Positions 9,601 to 17,661 of a stretch of DNA of 64,000 nt are shown piece after piece. The stretch comes from CAYOHY01 sp964403885 (GTDB lineage: Bacteria; Actinomycetota; Coriobacteriia; Anaerosomatales; PHET01), in the NCBI GenBank assembly GCA_964403885.1, contig CAYOHY010000005.1:8681-72680 (forward strand), given 5' to 3'. How positions within the stretch are numbered: the stretch's first letter is position 1; the number at the start of each line of letters is the position of its first letter. The notes under the pieces are model-generated. The model saw only the letters and a program-made list of their open reading frames with translations. It did not search any database and had not been told where the DNA came from. Made by a program: the position numbers and the translations under genes.

Positions 9601-10347
9601 GGCTTTGCCACGTGGCGTGTGCTGACCGTTCCGTCGGGCCCGGCGCTTCCGTGGCTGCCGATGACGGTTCAGGCCACGGCGGTTGACGCCGTGGGCAACT
9701 CGGCGGTATCGGGCTCCGTGGTCTCTAACGACCCGCTGGATCCGGCGGCGCTCAGTGTCGCCGTGTCTCGGACCACAGTGCTGTACGCGGGGAGCGCCAG
9801 CGTCACCGGTACCCTGACCGTGCTGTCAGGCGCCTCCGCAGTGGGTCGCGCGGTGGACCTGCAGTACCTCTCCGGCACCACGTGGACGCGCCTCGCGAGC
9901 GCTACGACCACGGCCTCGGGTCGCGTGACCTTCACCGTGAAGCCGGCGTCCAAGACGTCGTATCGGCTCGTGTGCGTCGCCCCCGGGCTCCAGCAGGTCG
10001 CGAGCGGCATCGTCGCGGTCACGCCGGGTGTCTCGGTGACGGTGCCCACCAAGCCTTCCGTGGCCTACCGCAACCGGGCGTTCACATCAGTGGTCACGCT
10101 CAAGCCGCGACACACCGTGGGCACCTATCCCGTGAACATCCAGTGCTACCGACTGGAGAGCGGCAAGTGGGTGCTGCGAAAGACGGTCAAGGCCAAGGCG
10201 ACCTACAGCTCGACCACCTACACCCGGTGCAGCGGCGCCGTGGCGCTGCCCTATACCGGTACGTGGAAGGTCCGCGCCGTCGCGGTGGCCGATTCCGCAC
10301 ATGCGGCGACAACCGGCACGTTCAGCGCGAACTTCTCGGTGAGGTAG
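6649..10347 (+). CDS. Large secreted Ig-repeat surface protein
   Basis: 1232 aa with a clear signal peptide (1-29, cleavage after ALA). Residues ~30-215 form a jelly-roll-like domain that ends with an IDDVIFSG strand, typical of choice-of-anchor/MAM-like folds. Residues ~220-318 look like fibronectin type III (SAIRLDWTRPW, ITYRVWRAP). Four related units follow, starting near residues 319, 524, 722 and 922, spaced about 200 aa and each built from two Ig-like halves; a recurrent signature is DGTKTVTFE. The C-terminus (~1028-1232) has two further beta-sandwich segments. There is no sortase motif, S-layer homology domain or C-terminal span. It is likely cell-surface or extracellular; an adhesive or scaffold role is inferred from architecture. 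Confidence 0.85.
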   Translation: MMCSRKALRRLVQLSVAWLLVVPSVALASPYTQPVEIFRETFETTSTAYTVSAIQSSSPANWERITKRFKNGTRGLWCAGTLASAVTAMKYPAKTSTWAQFDLPQFADYYQPRVDFAYTMPTLGANDAESFVVAWRQSSSGTNNMFNRTPWPKTGASAWVTGTADLTTGTQSLSRSSGRIAFKFIDIDDTNLSPQQGEGTTIDDVIFSGWKYGSPRNLASSVGTSAIRLDWTRPWRSTAQTSTEERPITYRVWRAPGGTTTWTELTDPNRLTADPASMTLSTPIIGEGVSYRYSVQAWDTGDGQGLGQASLTTATVPAVPPGVTLISPAQNFMLSTAPILISGGASDTGTGVNNVQVRVRRADGKCLTTLGTWSTSDVWLPTTSSDGYATWSRTWTPDAETLALGQIVTITAKSFDGAGMSATTGGVASTVPMSASVSLAGGAPFTTQRVVSAAISAAGATPTKMRWSVDGAAPSGWVSYATSQSVDLGAGDGTKTVTFELSADGGTSVAAVASDSIVVHTSVPQVVLVTPADGFALTSGAVAIDASATDAGGSIQSVQVRVRRSSGTSWDGSSWVAADTWLPASFNAATSTWNCAWTPDATVIAAGEIVSVVARAVDGAGLVGTSPAASSATPLAASLSLDGGAAVSTDLDVLASIVATGSPTSMRWRVNGGSYGAPQPFASSVSVALPAGDGTKTVEFELTGPGGVVTASDTIMVHTSVPAVSVSTPPGGFALKSGTTHITGTATDAGGSISAVDVLIRRADGLCWNGSGWVVTETWLAASTANGYAAWSYDWTPAAGDIAAGKIVTVSARAFDAYGLSSTTTGVSSAVPVSASIALAGGAPFSGSATIPVAISAVGATHMRHSADGGPMSSWVAFSSASTVTVTPADGVKTVTFEFSSDGGTTVAATASDDIVVDGSIPVVAITAPQAQFLTTATPVIQGTATDTVSGVSGVKVRISSNGEYFNGIAWQPEAFDLTATSDDGFATWRVLTVPSGPALPWLPMTVQATAVDAVGNSAVSGSVVSNDPLDPAALSVAVSRTTVLYAGSASVTGTLTVLSGASAVGRAVDLQYLSGTTWTRLASATTTASGRVTFTVKPASKTSYRLVCVAPGLQQVASGIVAVTPGVSVTVPTKPSVAYRNRAFTSVVTLKPRHTVGTYPVNIQCYRLESGKWVLRKTVKAKATYSSTTYTRCSGAVALPYTGTWKVRAVAVADSAHAATTGTFSANFSVR

Positions 10348-10376
10348 CGCGACCGACTCGCGGGGCACGCGAAGGG

Positions 10377-11471
10377 CTACGGCACGATGTAGACCTGCGT
10401 GCCGATCTCGACGCGGTCGTAGAGGTCCTCGATGTCGTGCCGCACCATGCGCATGCAGCCGTGGCTCGCGGCCGAGCCGATCGACCCGATGTTGTTGGTG
10501 CCGTGGAAGCGGATACCCGACGCGCTCAGGTTCAGCGCGCGTGTGCCCAGGGGGTTGTCGGGTCCGGGCGGGATGAACGGCGGCATCGTCTTGGCCCACT
10601 CGCTGCCGGGGTTGACCCACGTGGGCCGATACCGCTTCGCCACGATCTCGAAGTGGCCCTTGGGTGTGGGGTGGGCCGGGGTGCCGATCGCGCACGCGTA
10701 GGTCTTCTCGATGACGGCGCCCTTGAACAGGCGGATGCGGCGCTCGGAGAGATCCACCACGATGGTCTTGCCAAAGCTCTTCGCGGTCACCTTGGCGGGA
10801 ACCACTGCCACCGGTGCCTCAAGGGTCTTCTCGGAGGCAGCGAGAGCGCCGTCACCGCTGAACGCTTCCGTGATGAGCGCGACGGTCTCGGTCGCATCGG
10901 TCCTGCGGCCCGTTGATTCGGGCGTGATCTTCACTCGGTTCACGTCGACGGCGAGCGTCGCGTCGACGGCGCGGCGGTCGACCTGTGCAGCCTGTGATGC
11001 GACCCACTTCTTGACTGCGGCCTGGTCGACGGTGAAGGCCGGCTCGATCTCGGTAGTCAGGGGCGCACCCGTCACGGCGTGGCCGACGCGATCCAGATAG
11101 GCGGCGGTGCGACGCGGCGCGTAGGCGGCGTCGATCATCCCGTTCACGTCGACGGCGACCGCACCCGCGGGGTCGAACGTCAGGTTCCTGCCGTCCATGG
11201 TCACGGTGACCGGACGCATCAACGGTGCGGACACCGCGGACTCGATCGCCGTGCGCGCCTCGGCCTCGGTCATGCCTGAGAGGTCGGTTCCAGCCACCGA
11301 CACGCCCTGGGGAACGATGCCCCGCTCGGTGTAGTCGTAGACGGCGGCCCATGCCATCGAGGCCGAGAGCGCGAGCAGCATCGTCGCGAGCACGACGAGC
11401 ATGATCCGTTGCCCGGTACCTGGAGCCTTCACAAAAGTGCCTCTCGCGTAATCAAACGGTGCGTCCGACAT
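10377..11471 (-). CDS. L,D-transpeptidase (YkuD domain) with N-terminal anchor
   Basis: 364 aa. One membrane span (~23-45) is followed by a putative peptidoglycan-binding region (~50-215, DUF4/PG_binding_4-like) and a C-terminal YkuD domain with the catalytic signature HGTN...SHGCMRM (His and Cys nucleophile) near residues 320-345. It forms 3-3 peptide cross-links or attaches proteins to peptidoglycan outside the membrane. Start: the ATG at 11471 lies only 3 bp after a TATAAT box, so it may be untranslated; an in-frame GTG at 11432 preceded by GAGAGG (351 aa) is a good alternative. It converges with the surface-protein gene and diverges from cheR. Confidence 0.9.
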   Translation of the reverse strand: MSDAPFDYARGTFVKAPGTGQRIMLVVLATMLLALSASMAWAAVYDYTERGIVPQGVSVAGTDLSGMTEAEARTAIESAVSAPLMRPVTVTMDGRNLTFDPAGAVAVDVNGMIDAAYAPRRTAAYLDRVGHAVTGAPLTTEIEPAFTVDQAAVKKWVASQAAQVDRRAVDATLAVDVNRVKITPESTGRRTDATETVALITEAFSGDGALAASEKTLEAPVAVVPAKVTAKSFGKTIVVDLSERRIRLFKGAVIEKTYACAIGTPAHPTPKGHFEIVAKRYRPTWVNPGSEWAKTMPPFIPPGPDNPLGTRALNLSASGIRFHGTNNIGSIGSAASHGCMRMVRHDIEDLYDRVEIGTQVYIVP

Positions 11472-11474
11472 ACT

Positions 11475-11480
11475 ATTATA
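11475..11480 (-). promoter_or_regulatory. -10 box TATAAT upstream of the L,D-transpeptidase gene
   Basis: A perfect TATAAT reads on the minus strand ending 3 bp before the annotated ATG. No good -35 is seen 16-18 bp upstream. If used, transcription would start at or inside the first codons and the GTG at 11432 would be the real start. Confidence 0.4.
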
Positions 11481-11542
11481 GGCACGGCACCTCCTTTGCC
11501 CGCTACCGCGGGCGCCGGCGGGTGTCGGGGTAAGGGGGACGG

Positions 11543-12388
11543 GTGATCGAGGCGGAACCCGCGCACGCCAGCCGCGGCAGCATCGATAGGCTCATAGCGA
11601 AGATCAACGAGACGCGCGGTATCGACCTCTCTCAGTACCGTATCGCCTACGTCGAGCGGCGCCTCGCTGCGCGCATGCGCACGCTTGATGTGCGCACCTA
11701 CCGCCAGTATGCCGACCTGCTCGAGTCGGACCCCGACGAATTCGCCAAGATGCTCGACACCCTCACGATCAACGTCACCGACTTCTTCCGCGACGGTGTC
11801 ATGTGGGAGTCCCTGCGCAACAACGTGCTTCCCTCGCTGGTCGAGGCGAAGCGCGCGGGACGCAACCGCACCATCCGCCTCTGGTCCGCAGGCTGTGCCA
11901 CCGGCGAGGAGGCGTACTCGCTCGCGATGATGATGCTCGACCATCTGGGTCCCGAGGCATCGCGCTATCTCATCTCCGTGTTAGCAACCGACCTTGACCC
12001 CATCGCGCTCAAGAAGGCCGAGGCGGGCGTCTATCACGTGGATCGCCTCAAGCGCATTTCGCCAAGCTATCAGGTACGATTCACGCGAAGCGTGAGCGAC
12101 ACACAGTTCGAGATCAGACCCGAGGTCAAGCGGATGGTCAGGTTCAGGCGGATGAGCCTGTTCGACCCAACGCCGGTCAGGGTCATCGATCTCATCTTGT
12201 GCCGCAACGTGTTCATCTATTTCGATCGCGAACAGCAGGCCCGGGTGCTCGACAACTTCTGGGACTCCCTCAGCCGTGGCGGGTACCTCGTGCTCGGCCG
12301 GAGTGAGAAGTTGTCGCCGGACATGTCCGCCCGGCTCGAATCGGTTGACGGCAAGGAACGCATCTATCGCAAGCCGGCCCGCCCGTAG
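11543..12388 (+). CDS. cheR: Chemotaxis receptor methyltransferase CheR
   Basis: 281 aa, normal family length. CheR methylates receptor glutamates using S-adenosylmethionine. The N-terminal helical domain (~10-75) contains RRLAARM. The SAM-binding motif LWSAGCATGEEAYSLA sits near residues 112-127, followed by ATDLD and CRNVFIYF typical of CheR. GTG 11543 is preceded by AAGGGGG. This is the first gene of a long co-directional chemotaxis operon; 41 bp separate it from the MCP gene. Confidence 0.96.
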   Translation: MIEAEPAHASRGSIDRLIAKINETRGIDLSQYRIAYVERRLAARMRTLDVRTYRQYADLLESDPDEFAKMLDTLTINVTDFFRDGVMWESLRNNVLPSLVEAKRAGRNRTIRLWSAGCATGEEAYSLAMMMLDHLGPEASRYLISVLATDLDPIALKKAEAGVYHVDRLKRISPSYQVRFTRSVSDTQFEIRPEVKRMVRFRRMSLFDPTPVRVIDLILCRNVFIYFDREQQARVLDNFWDSLSRGGYLVLGRSEKLSPDMSARLESVDGKERIYRKPARP

Positions 12389-12429
12389 GGTCGACACCCG
12401 ACCCGCTGGGTCGGCGAGGGGAGTCTCGT

Positions 12430-13752
12430 ATGACGCAGGAGCACCGCCACAGTGCAATGAGGCACGGTCTGTCGTCGACGTTCACGGTCCTCACGTGGAT
12501 GACCATCGGACCGCCTGTGTTGCTCGGCCTCGTCGCCACGGCCTTCTTCGCCGAGCGGTGGCTGGATCTGTCCTGGGGTCAGATGGCGCCGGTGATCGGT
12601 TTCGGTGCTGTCGCGATGCTCGTGATGGCCCCGGTCGGAACGCTCGCGTGGCGCTGGCAGTTCAAGTCACGCATCCTCAGGCCGCTTCGCGATCTGGGCG
12701 GCGTGATGATCGAGGCCGGCAAGGGTGACCTGACGCAGCGTGCGGACATCCATCGCGACGACGAGATCGGCATGCTCGCCAACGAGTGCAACATGCTCGT
12801 CGCATCCCTGGGCACCATCGCCAACCAGGTCCGCCGTTCCGCCGAGAGTGTCTCGGCCGCCGCATCGCAGCTGTCGGCGTCTTCGCAAGAGATCAACTCG
12901 TCCACCATCGAGATCTCGAGCTCGGTGCAGCAGATCGCGCACGGTGCCGAGCTGCAGTCGCGCAAGGTCGACGAGACCAGCCGCTCGATGGAGATCATCG
13001 CAGGCACGACCCGCGAGGTCGCCGTCAAGGCCCGCGACGCCGCGTTCACGAGCGACGAGGCCTTGAGTGTCGCTCGACACGGCGAGGAGGCGACCACACA
13101 GGCCATCGTCAAGATCGCCGAGGTGCAGCAGGCCATCGAGACCCTCGCCGAGTCGGTCGAGGTCCTCGGCCAGCGCAGCGAGAAGATCGGCGGCATCGTC
13201 GACGTCATCACCTCGATCGCGGACCAGACCAACCTGCTCTCACTCAACGCCGCCATCGAGGCGGCCCGTGCCGGCGAGTCCGGCCGCGGCTTCTCGGTGG
13301 TCGCCGAGGAGGTCCGCAAGCTCGCCGAAGGCTCCGGGCGTGCCGCCGAGCAGATCGGCGACCTCATCCGCGAGGTCCAGGCCGAGACCGCCAAGGCGCT
13401 GCGCTACATGGAGATCGGCACGCGCGAGGTCGAGGTGGGCAGCGAGGTCGTAGGCCGCACAAGCGATGCGCTGCGCCTCATCACCGACGCCGTCACGCGA
13501 ACGTCCACGCTCGCCAGCGAGATCAACAAGTCAATGCAGGCGCAGTCGGAGCGCACCGCCGAGGTCGACCGAGCGATGCATGAGATCGCTGCGGTGGTCG
13601 AGGAGAACGCCGCGTCCGCCGAGGAGACCGCCGCCGCGGCCGAGGAGCAGACCGCCTGCATGGAGGAGATCACCGCATCCGCACAGGACCTGTCGGATAT
13701 GGCAGAACGCCTGGATGATGCGGTCCACCGCTTCAAGACAGAAGAGGGATAG
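12430..13752 (+). CDS. Methyl-accepting chemotaxis protein without a periplasmic sensor
   Basis: 440 aa. Two adjacent hydrophobic segments (~20-42 and ~52-74) are joined by only about ten residues, so there is almost no external domain. A HAMP-like stretch (~78-135) follows, then a long coiled-coil signalling domain whose hairpin tip contains ITSIADQTNLLSLNAAIEAA and the conserved GFSVVAEEVRKLAE. It should couple CheA through CheW. Input must come from the membrane, from HAMP, or from receptor partners. Encoded four bases before cheW. Confidence 0.95.
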   Translation: MTQEHRHSAMRHGLSSTFTVLTWMTIGPPVLLGLVATAFFAERWLDLSWGQMAPVIGFGAVAMLVMAPVGTLAWRWQFKSRILRPLRDLGGVMIEAGKGDLTQRADIHRDDEIGMLANECNMLVASLGTIANQVRRSAESVSAAASQLSASSQEINSSTIEISSSVQQIAHGAELQSRKVDETSRSMEIIAGTTREVAVKARDAAFTSDEALSVARHGEEATTQAIVKIAEVQQAIETLAESVEVLGQRSEKIGGIVDVITSIADQTNLLSLNAAIEAARAGESGRGFSVVAEEVRKLAEGSGRAAEQIGDLIREVQAETAKALRYMEIGTREVEVGSEVVGRTSDALRLITDAVTRTSTLASEINKSMQAQSERTAEVDRAMHEIAAVVEENAASAEETAAAAEEQTACMEEITASAQDLSDMAERLDDAVHRFKTEEG

Positions 13753-13756
13753 GACG

Positions 13757-14245
13757 GTGGGCGAGTCCAAGGGCGCGAGCTACGTGGTGTTCCGCCTCGG
13801 CTCCGAGGAGTACGGGCTTCCCGTGGGCGCCGTCAACAGCATCATTCGGTACGAGGATGCGACGCCCGTCCCGCGGGCACCCGCTTCCGTGCTTGGCGTG
13901 ATCAACCTTCGGGGGCGCGTCGTTCCGGTGATCGACCTGCTGTACCGATTCTCGGGCAAGCGTTTCGAGCCGCGCCCCATGTCGCGCATCGTGGTGGCCG
14001 AGGGGCGGACCGGCCCTGTGGGTGTCGTCGTGGACGCTGCCCACGAGGTCGCGCAGTTCTCCGAGGAGTCGTTTTGTGAGGTGCCCGAAGGGGTGCTGAG
14101 CCCGGAGACCGCCCGCGCCTTCACCGGTGTGGTCGAGCGCGACGGGTCTTTGGTCATACTGCTCGATCTCGATGAAGCAGTCCCGCGCGTCGAACTCGGC
14201 GCTTCGAACCCCGATGCATACGAGGAAGGGGAGACGGATGTCTAA
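13757..14245 (+). CDS. cheW: Chemotaxis coupling protein CheW
   Basis: 162 aa. A single CheW domain links receptors to CheA. The family features are present: SYVVFRLGSEEYGLPV at the N-terminus, then LGVINLRGRVVPVIDL. GTG 13757 lies four bases after the MCP stop, with AGAGGGA just upstream; a longer open frame runs back through the MCP gene but is a shadow. The 3' end overlaps cheY by 8 bp, indicating coupled translation. Confidence 0.95.
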   Translation: MGESKGASYVVFRLGSEEYGLPVGAVNSIIRYEDATPVPRAPASVLGVINLRGRVVPVIDLLYRFSGKRFEPRPMSRIVVAEGRTGPVGVVVDAAHEVAQFSEESFCEVPEGVLSPETARAFTGVVERDGSLVILLDLDEAVPRVELGASNPDAYEEGETDV

Positions 14246-14609
14246 GACCGTGCTCGTGGTCGACGACGCCGCTTTCATGAGGATGATGATTCGAGACATC
14301 CTGGCGAAGGAAGGCTACGTGATCCACGAGGCCGTCAACGGCCGTGACGCCGTTGAGAAGTACGCGGAGCTGAAACCCGACCTCGTCACCATGGATATCA
14401 CGATGCCCGAGGTCGACGGCATCTCGGCGCTGCGGTCGATCAGAGAGGCGGATCCGGGCGCGCGCGTGCTCATGGTGAGCGCCATGGGCCAGCAGAAGAT
14501 GATCGTCGAGGCCCTCGAGGCCGGCGCACTGGACTTCCTGGTAAAGCCCTTCCAGCCAACCAAGGTGCTCGAGACGGTCAAGAAGTGCCTCGACGCGTCC
14601 GCCGGATAG
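14238..14609 (+). CDS. cheY: Response regulator CheY
   Basis: 123 aa, a stand-alone receiver domain. The acidic pair D9-D10, phosphoacceptor D53 (VTMDITMPE) and the conserved Lys of the VKPF motif near the C-terminus are all present. It is phosphorylated by CheA and signals to a motor; no flagellar gene lies in this window, so the output could be a flagellar switch elsewhere or a pilus motor. ATG 14238 overlaps the end of cheW and has GGAAGGGGAGA upstream. Confidence 0.95.
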   Translation: MSKTVLVVDDAAFMRMMIRDILAKEGYVIHEAVNGRDAVEKYAELKPDLVTMDITMPEVDGISALRSIREADPGARVLMVSAMGQQKMIVEALEAGALDFLVKPFQPTKVLETVKKCLDASAG

Positions 14610-14621
14610 GGTTCTCACGTC

Positions 14622-15719
14622 ATGCCATCCACGATCCGCGTGCTCGTTGTCGACGACTCGGCGCTCATCAGGCAGATGCTCACGCGAGCGCTGTCGATGG
14701 ATCCGCGCATCGAGATCGTCGGCACAGCCAAGACCGGCGTGGAGGCTATCGAGCGTGCCCGTGAACTCGACCCCGACGTGGTGACGCTCGACATCGAGAT
14801 GCCTGAGCTGACAGGGCTTGAGGCGCTGCCGCACATCTGCCGTCACACCCGCGCGCGCGTGGTCATGCTCTCGTCGCTCGATGATCCCGATACCACCTAT
14901 CGAGCGCTGTCATCGGGCGCGGTGGACTTCATCCCCAAGCCCAGCACGGGCATGGCGAGCTCGCTGGCTGAGCTCACGGACACACTGCTCAAGAAGATCA
15001 AGACCGCCAACCGCATCAGCCCCGATCGCGCCGCCGCCATACGTGGCGAGCTCGAGGCTCCGGCTGCGCAGCTGCGCGATGTGTCGGCTGGCGAGGTGAC
15101 CCGTCCTCTGCCGGCTACTGCAGGGCCCATCTCATCGGTGGTCGCTATCGCGGCTTCCACCGGCGGCCCGCCTGCGCTCGAACGCGTCATGGCCGGCCTG
15201 AGCGCGAGCATGGGTGCCACCTACCTGATCCTGCAACACCTCCCCAAGGGGTTCTCGGCGTCACTTGCCAGGCGACTGAACACGGTGGGCGACTTGACCG
15301 TTGTCGAGGCCGAGGACGGCATGCCGCTTGAGCCCGGGAGAGGCTACCTGGCCCCCTACGGTCGCCACATGGTTGTCGATCGCTCAAGCGGCGTGGGATG
15401 CATCGCGTTCGTGGACGCGCCGCCGCTGCACGGTGTTCGCCCCGCGGCCGATGTCTTGTTCGACAGCGTGGCCTCGGCCTATCACGATCGCGCGGTGGCG
15501 GTCGTGCTGACGGGCATGGGGGCCGATGGGGCGCTCGGCGCCCGCAAGATCCGCGACGCCGGGGGAGAGGTCGTGGTCCAGGACGAGCCCACGAGCGTCG
15601 TCTGGGGCATGCCCGGCGCAGCGATTCGCGAGGGCGCGTCTTCGCGGGTGGTCCCTTTGGGGCTGGTGGCCGCGGAGATTCGCCGCGCGGTGAGGATGCG
15701 GGCCGGTGATTCCTCATGA
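14622..15719 (+). CDS. cheB: Chemotaxis methylesterase/deamidase CheB
   Basis: 365 aa. The N-terminal receiver has D11-D12 and phosphoacceptor D57. A linker leads to the C-terminal methylesterase with the catalytic serine in AASTGGPPAL, the histidine in LQHLPKGFS and the aspartate in LTGMGADG. It removes methyl groups that CheR adds. Its TGA overlaps the cheA ATG (ATGA), so the two are translationally coupled. Confidence 0.96.
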   Translation: MPSTIRVLVVDDSALIRQMLTRALSMDPRIEIVGTAKTGVEAIERARELDPDVVTLDIEMPELTGLEALPHICRHTRARVVMLSSLDDPDTTYRALSSGAVDFIPKPSTGMASSLAELTDTLLKKIKTANRISPDRAAAIRGELEAPAAQLRDVSAGEVTRPLPATAGPISSVVAIAASTGGPPALERVMAGLSASMGATYLILQHLPKGFSASLARRLNTVGDLTVVEAEDGMPLEPGRGYLAPYGRHMVVDRSSGVGCIAFVDAPPLHGVRPAADVLFDSVASAYHDRAVAVVLTGMGADGALGARKIRDAGGEVVVQDEPTSVVWGMPGAAIREGASSRVVPLGLVAAEIRRAVRMRAGDSS

Positions 15720-17659
15720 CGGACATGGATCAGTACCGCGATGTGTTTCTCGCTGAGAGCGCGGACTACCTCCAGCAGATCGTCGACGGACTGCTCGCGC
15801 TTGAGGCCGGCGACTCGGATGACGTGCCGATCGAAACCATCTTCAGAGGCGCACACTCCCTGAAGGGCATGTCGGCCGCGATGGGCTACGAGCGAACGGC
15901 GGATGTCACGCACAAGATGGAAAGCGTGATGGACCGCGTCCGCAAGGGCGAGATGGCTGTCACGCCGCAGACTGTGAATCTCATGCTCTCGGCGGTCGAC
16001 CTCGTTCGTGACCTCATTGACGACGAGTCTGCCGGTCAGCACGCGATCGATCCCACAGAGCTCATCGGCGCACTCGATTCGTGTTGCGCAGAGACCGACG
16101 ATGCAGAGCATGAAGCGGCGGCGCTGGCCGCCGCAGCACAGCTCATGCCCGGCGAGAGCGCGTTCTCGGTCAAGGTGGAGCTTGAGGAGACCTGTGTCCT
16201 CAAAGCGGTTCGCGCGTACATGGTCATCAAGCGCCTTGCGCACACGGCGCGCGTTCTGGAGACGGTGCCCTCGGAGCGCGATATCGAAGACGAGCGCTTC
16301 GATCGGACCTTCGAGGTCATCGTCGCCACCGCTGCGGATCCGGCGACGCTGCAGTCAGCTGCGGAGCACGTGAGCGAGGTCGAGCGCGCGCAGGTCGAAC
16401 CCGTGGCGTTGACCGCGGTGAGCGCCGGTGTACCTGAGCCCGTGGCCGTTGACGGTACCATCCGGCGTTCGCGGGAGCTCCCGAGGCTCTCGCAGACGCA
16501 GACGGTCCGCGTCGCGATCGGACATCTCGACACGCTGGTCGACTTGGTGGGCGAGCTCGTCATCTTGCGCTCGCGCCTCGAGGCGATCGCCGCGAGCCGT
16601 TTCGACGTCGAGCTCTCTGAGACCATGGATGAGATGCATCGCATCTCGACCGATCTGCAGTACGAGATCATGCAGACGCGCATGGTGCCCGTGGGCAACA
16701 TCTTCAACCGATTCCCGAGAATGGTGCGTGACTTGGCCGTTGACCTGGGGAAGCAGGTCGACTTCCAGATGGAGGGGCTTGAGATCGAGCTCGACCGCAC
16801 CGTACTCGACGAGATCGGCGATCCGCTGGTCCATCTGCTGCGCAACAGCATCGATCACGGCATCGAGTCCGCGAGCCATCGTATGCAGGCCGGCAAGCCT
16901 CCTATCGGCAGCATCCGGCTCTCGGCGATGCGCGAGCGCGACCATGTGGCAATCGTTGTGAGCGACGATGGCGCAGGCATCGACCCGGAGAAGGTCTGGA
17001 CCGCGGCGTGTGAGCGCGGCTTCGCCCGCCCCGAAGAACGCGCCGAGTACACCGAGGGCGACATCCTGCTGTTCACCTGCGTTCCGGGATTCTCGACCGC
17101 ACAGACCGCGACGAAGATCTCCGGTCGAGGCGTGGGCATGGATGTGGTGAAGGGCAAGGTCGAGCATCTTGGCGGCACGATCCAGATCGCTTCGCGGGTG
17201 GGGGCCGGAACCGACTTCATCCTGAGGCTGCCTCTCACGCTCGCGATCGTCCAGGCGCTCATCGTCGGGGCGAAAGGCCAGGCGTTCGCCTTGCCGCTTT
17301 CGGCGGTCGAGGAGGTCTATCTCGCCCAGGATGTGAGGATCGAGACGATCGATGGCGTGCCGGTGGTCATCATGCGCGACGGCTCGCTTGTGCCGCTCAG
17401 CCGGCTCGATAAGCTTCTCCTCGATGCCGACGACGGACCGATTCCCGACCCCCGGTCGAGCATCGTCTTGGTCCGGTCCGGTGCCGAGACGCGCGCACTC
17501 CACGTGGACGCACTCCTCGGCAGGCGCGAGATCGTGGTCAAGCCGCTCTCGGGCCTGTTCCGGGACGCGAAGGGATACTCCGGCGCGACCATCCTGGGTG
17601 ACGGTCGCGTGATGTTGATCCTCGATCCGCGCACCATCTTCACCGTTCAGGAGGCGTGA
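15716..17659 (+). CDS. cheA: Chemotaxis histidine kinase CheA
   Basis: 647 aa. Order of domains: HPt with phosphorylated H47 in GAHSLKGMSAAMG; a short region that may be a reduced CheY-binding domain (~150-230); dimerisation helices (~255-330); an HATPase domain with N-box LLRNSIDHG, G1 box DDGAGID and GRGVGMD; and a C-terminal CheW-like domain (~505-645). It autophosphorylates in response to receptors and passes phosphate to CheY and CheB. It overlaps cheB at its start and abuts cheC at its end. Confidence 0.96.
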   Translation: MTDMDQYRDVFLAESADYLQQIVDGLLALEAGDSDDVPIETIFRGAHSLKGMSAAMGYERTADVTHKMESVMDRVRKGEMAVTPQTVNLMLSAVDLVRDLIDDESAGQHAIDPTELIGALDSCCAETDDAEHEAAALAAAAQLMPGESAFSVKVELEETCVLKAVRAYMVIKRLAHTARVLETVPSERDIEDERFDRTFEVIVATAADPATLQSAAEHVSEVERAQVEPVALTAVSAGVPEPVAVDGTIRRSRELPRLSQTQTVRVAIGHLDTLVDLVGELVILRSRLEAIAASRFDVELSETMDEMHRISTDLQYEIMQTRMVPVGNIFNRFPRMVRDLAVDLGKQVDFQMEGLEIELDRTVLDEIGDPLVHLLRNSIDHGIESASHRMQAGKPPIGSIRLSAMRERDHVAIVVSDDGAGIDPEKVWTAACERGFARPEERAEYTEGDILLFTCVPGFSTAQTATKISGRGVGMDVVKGKVEHLGGTIQIASRVGAGTDFILRLPLTLAIVQALIVGAKGQAFALPLSAVEEVYLAQDVRIETIDGVPVVIMRDGSLVPLSRLDKLLLDADDGPIPDPRSSIVLVRSGAETRALHVDALLGRREIVVKPLSGLFRDAKGYSGATILGDGRVMLILDPRTIFTVQEA

Positions 17660-17661
17660 CG

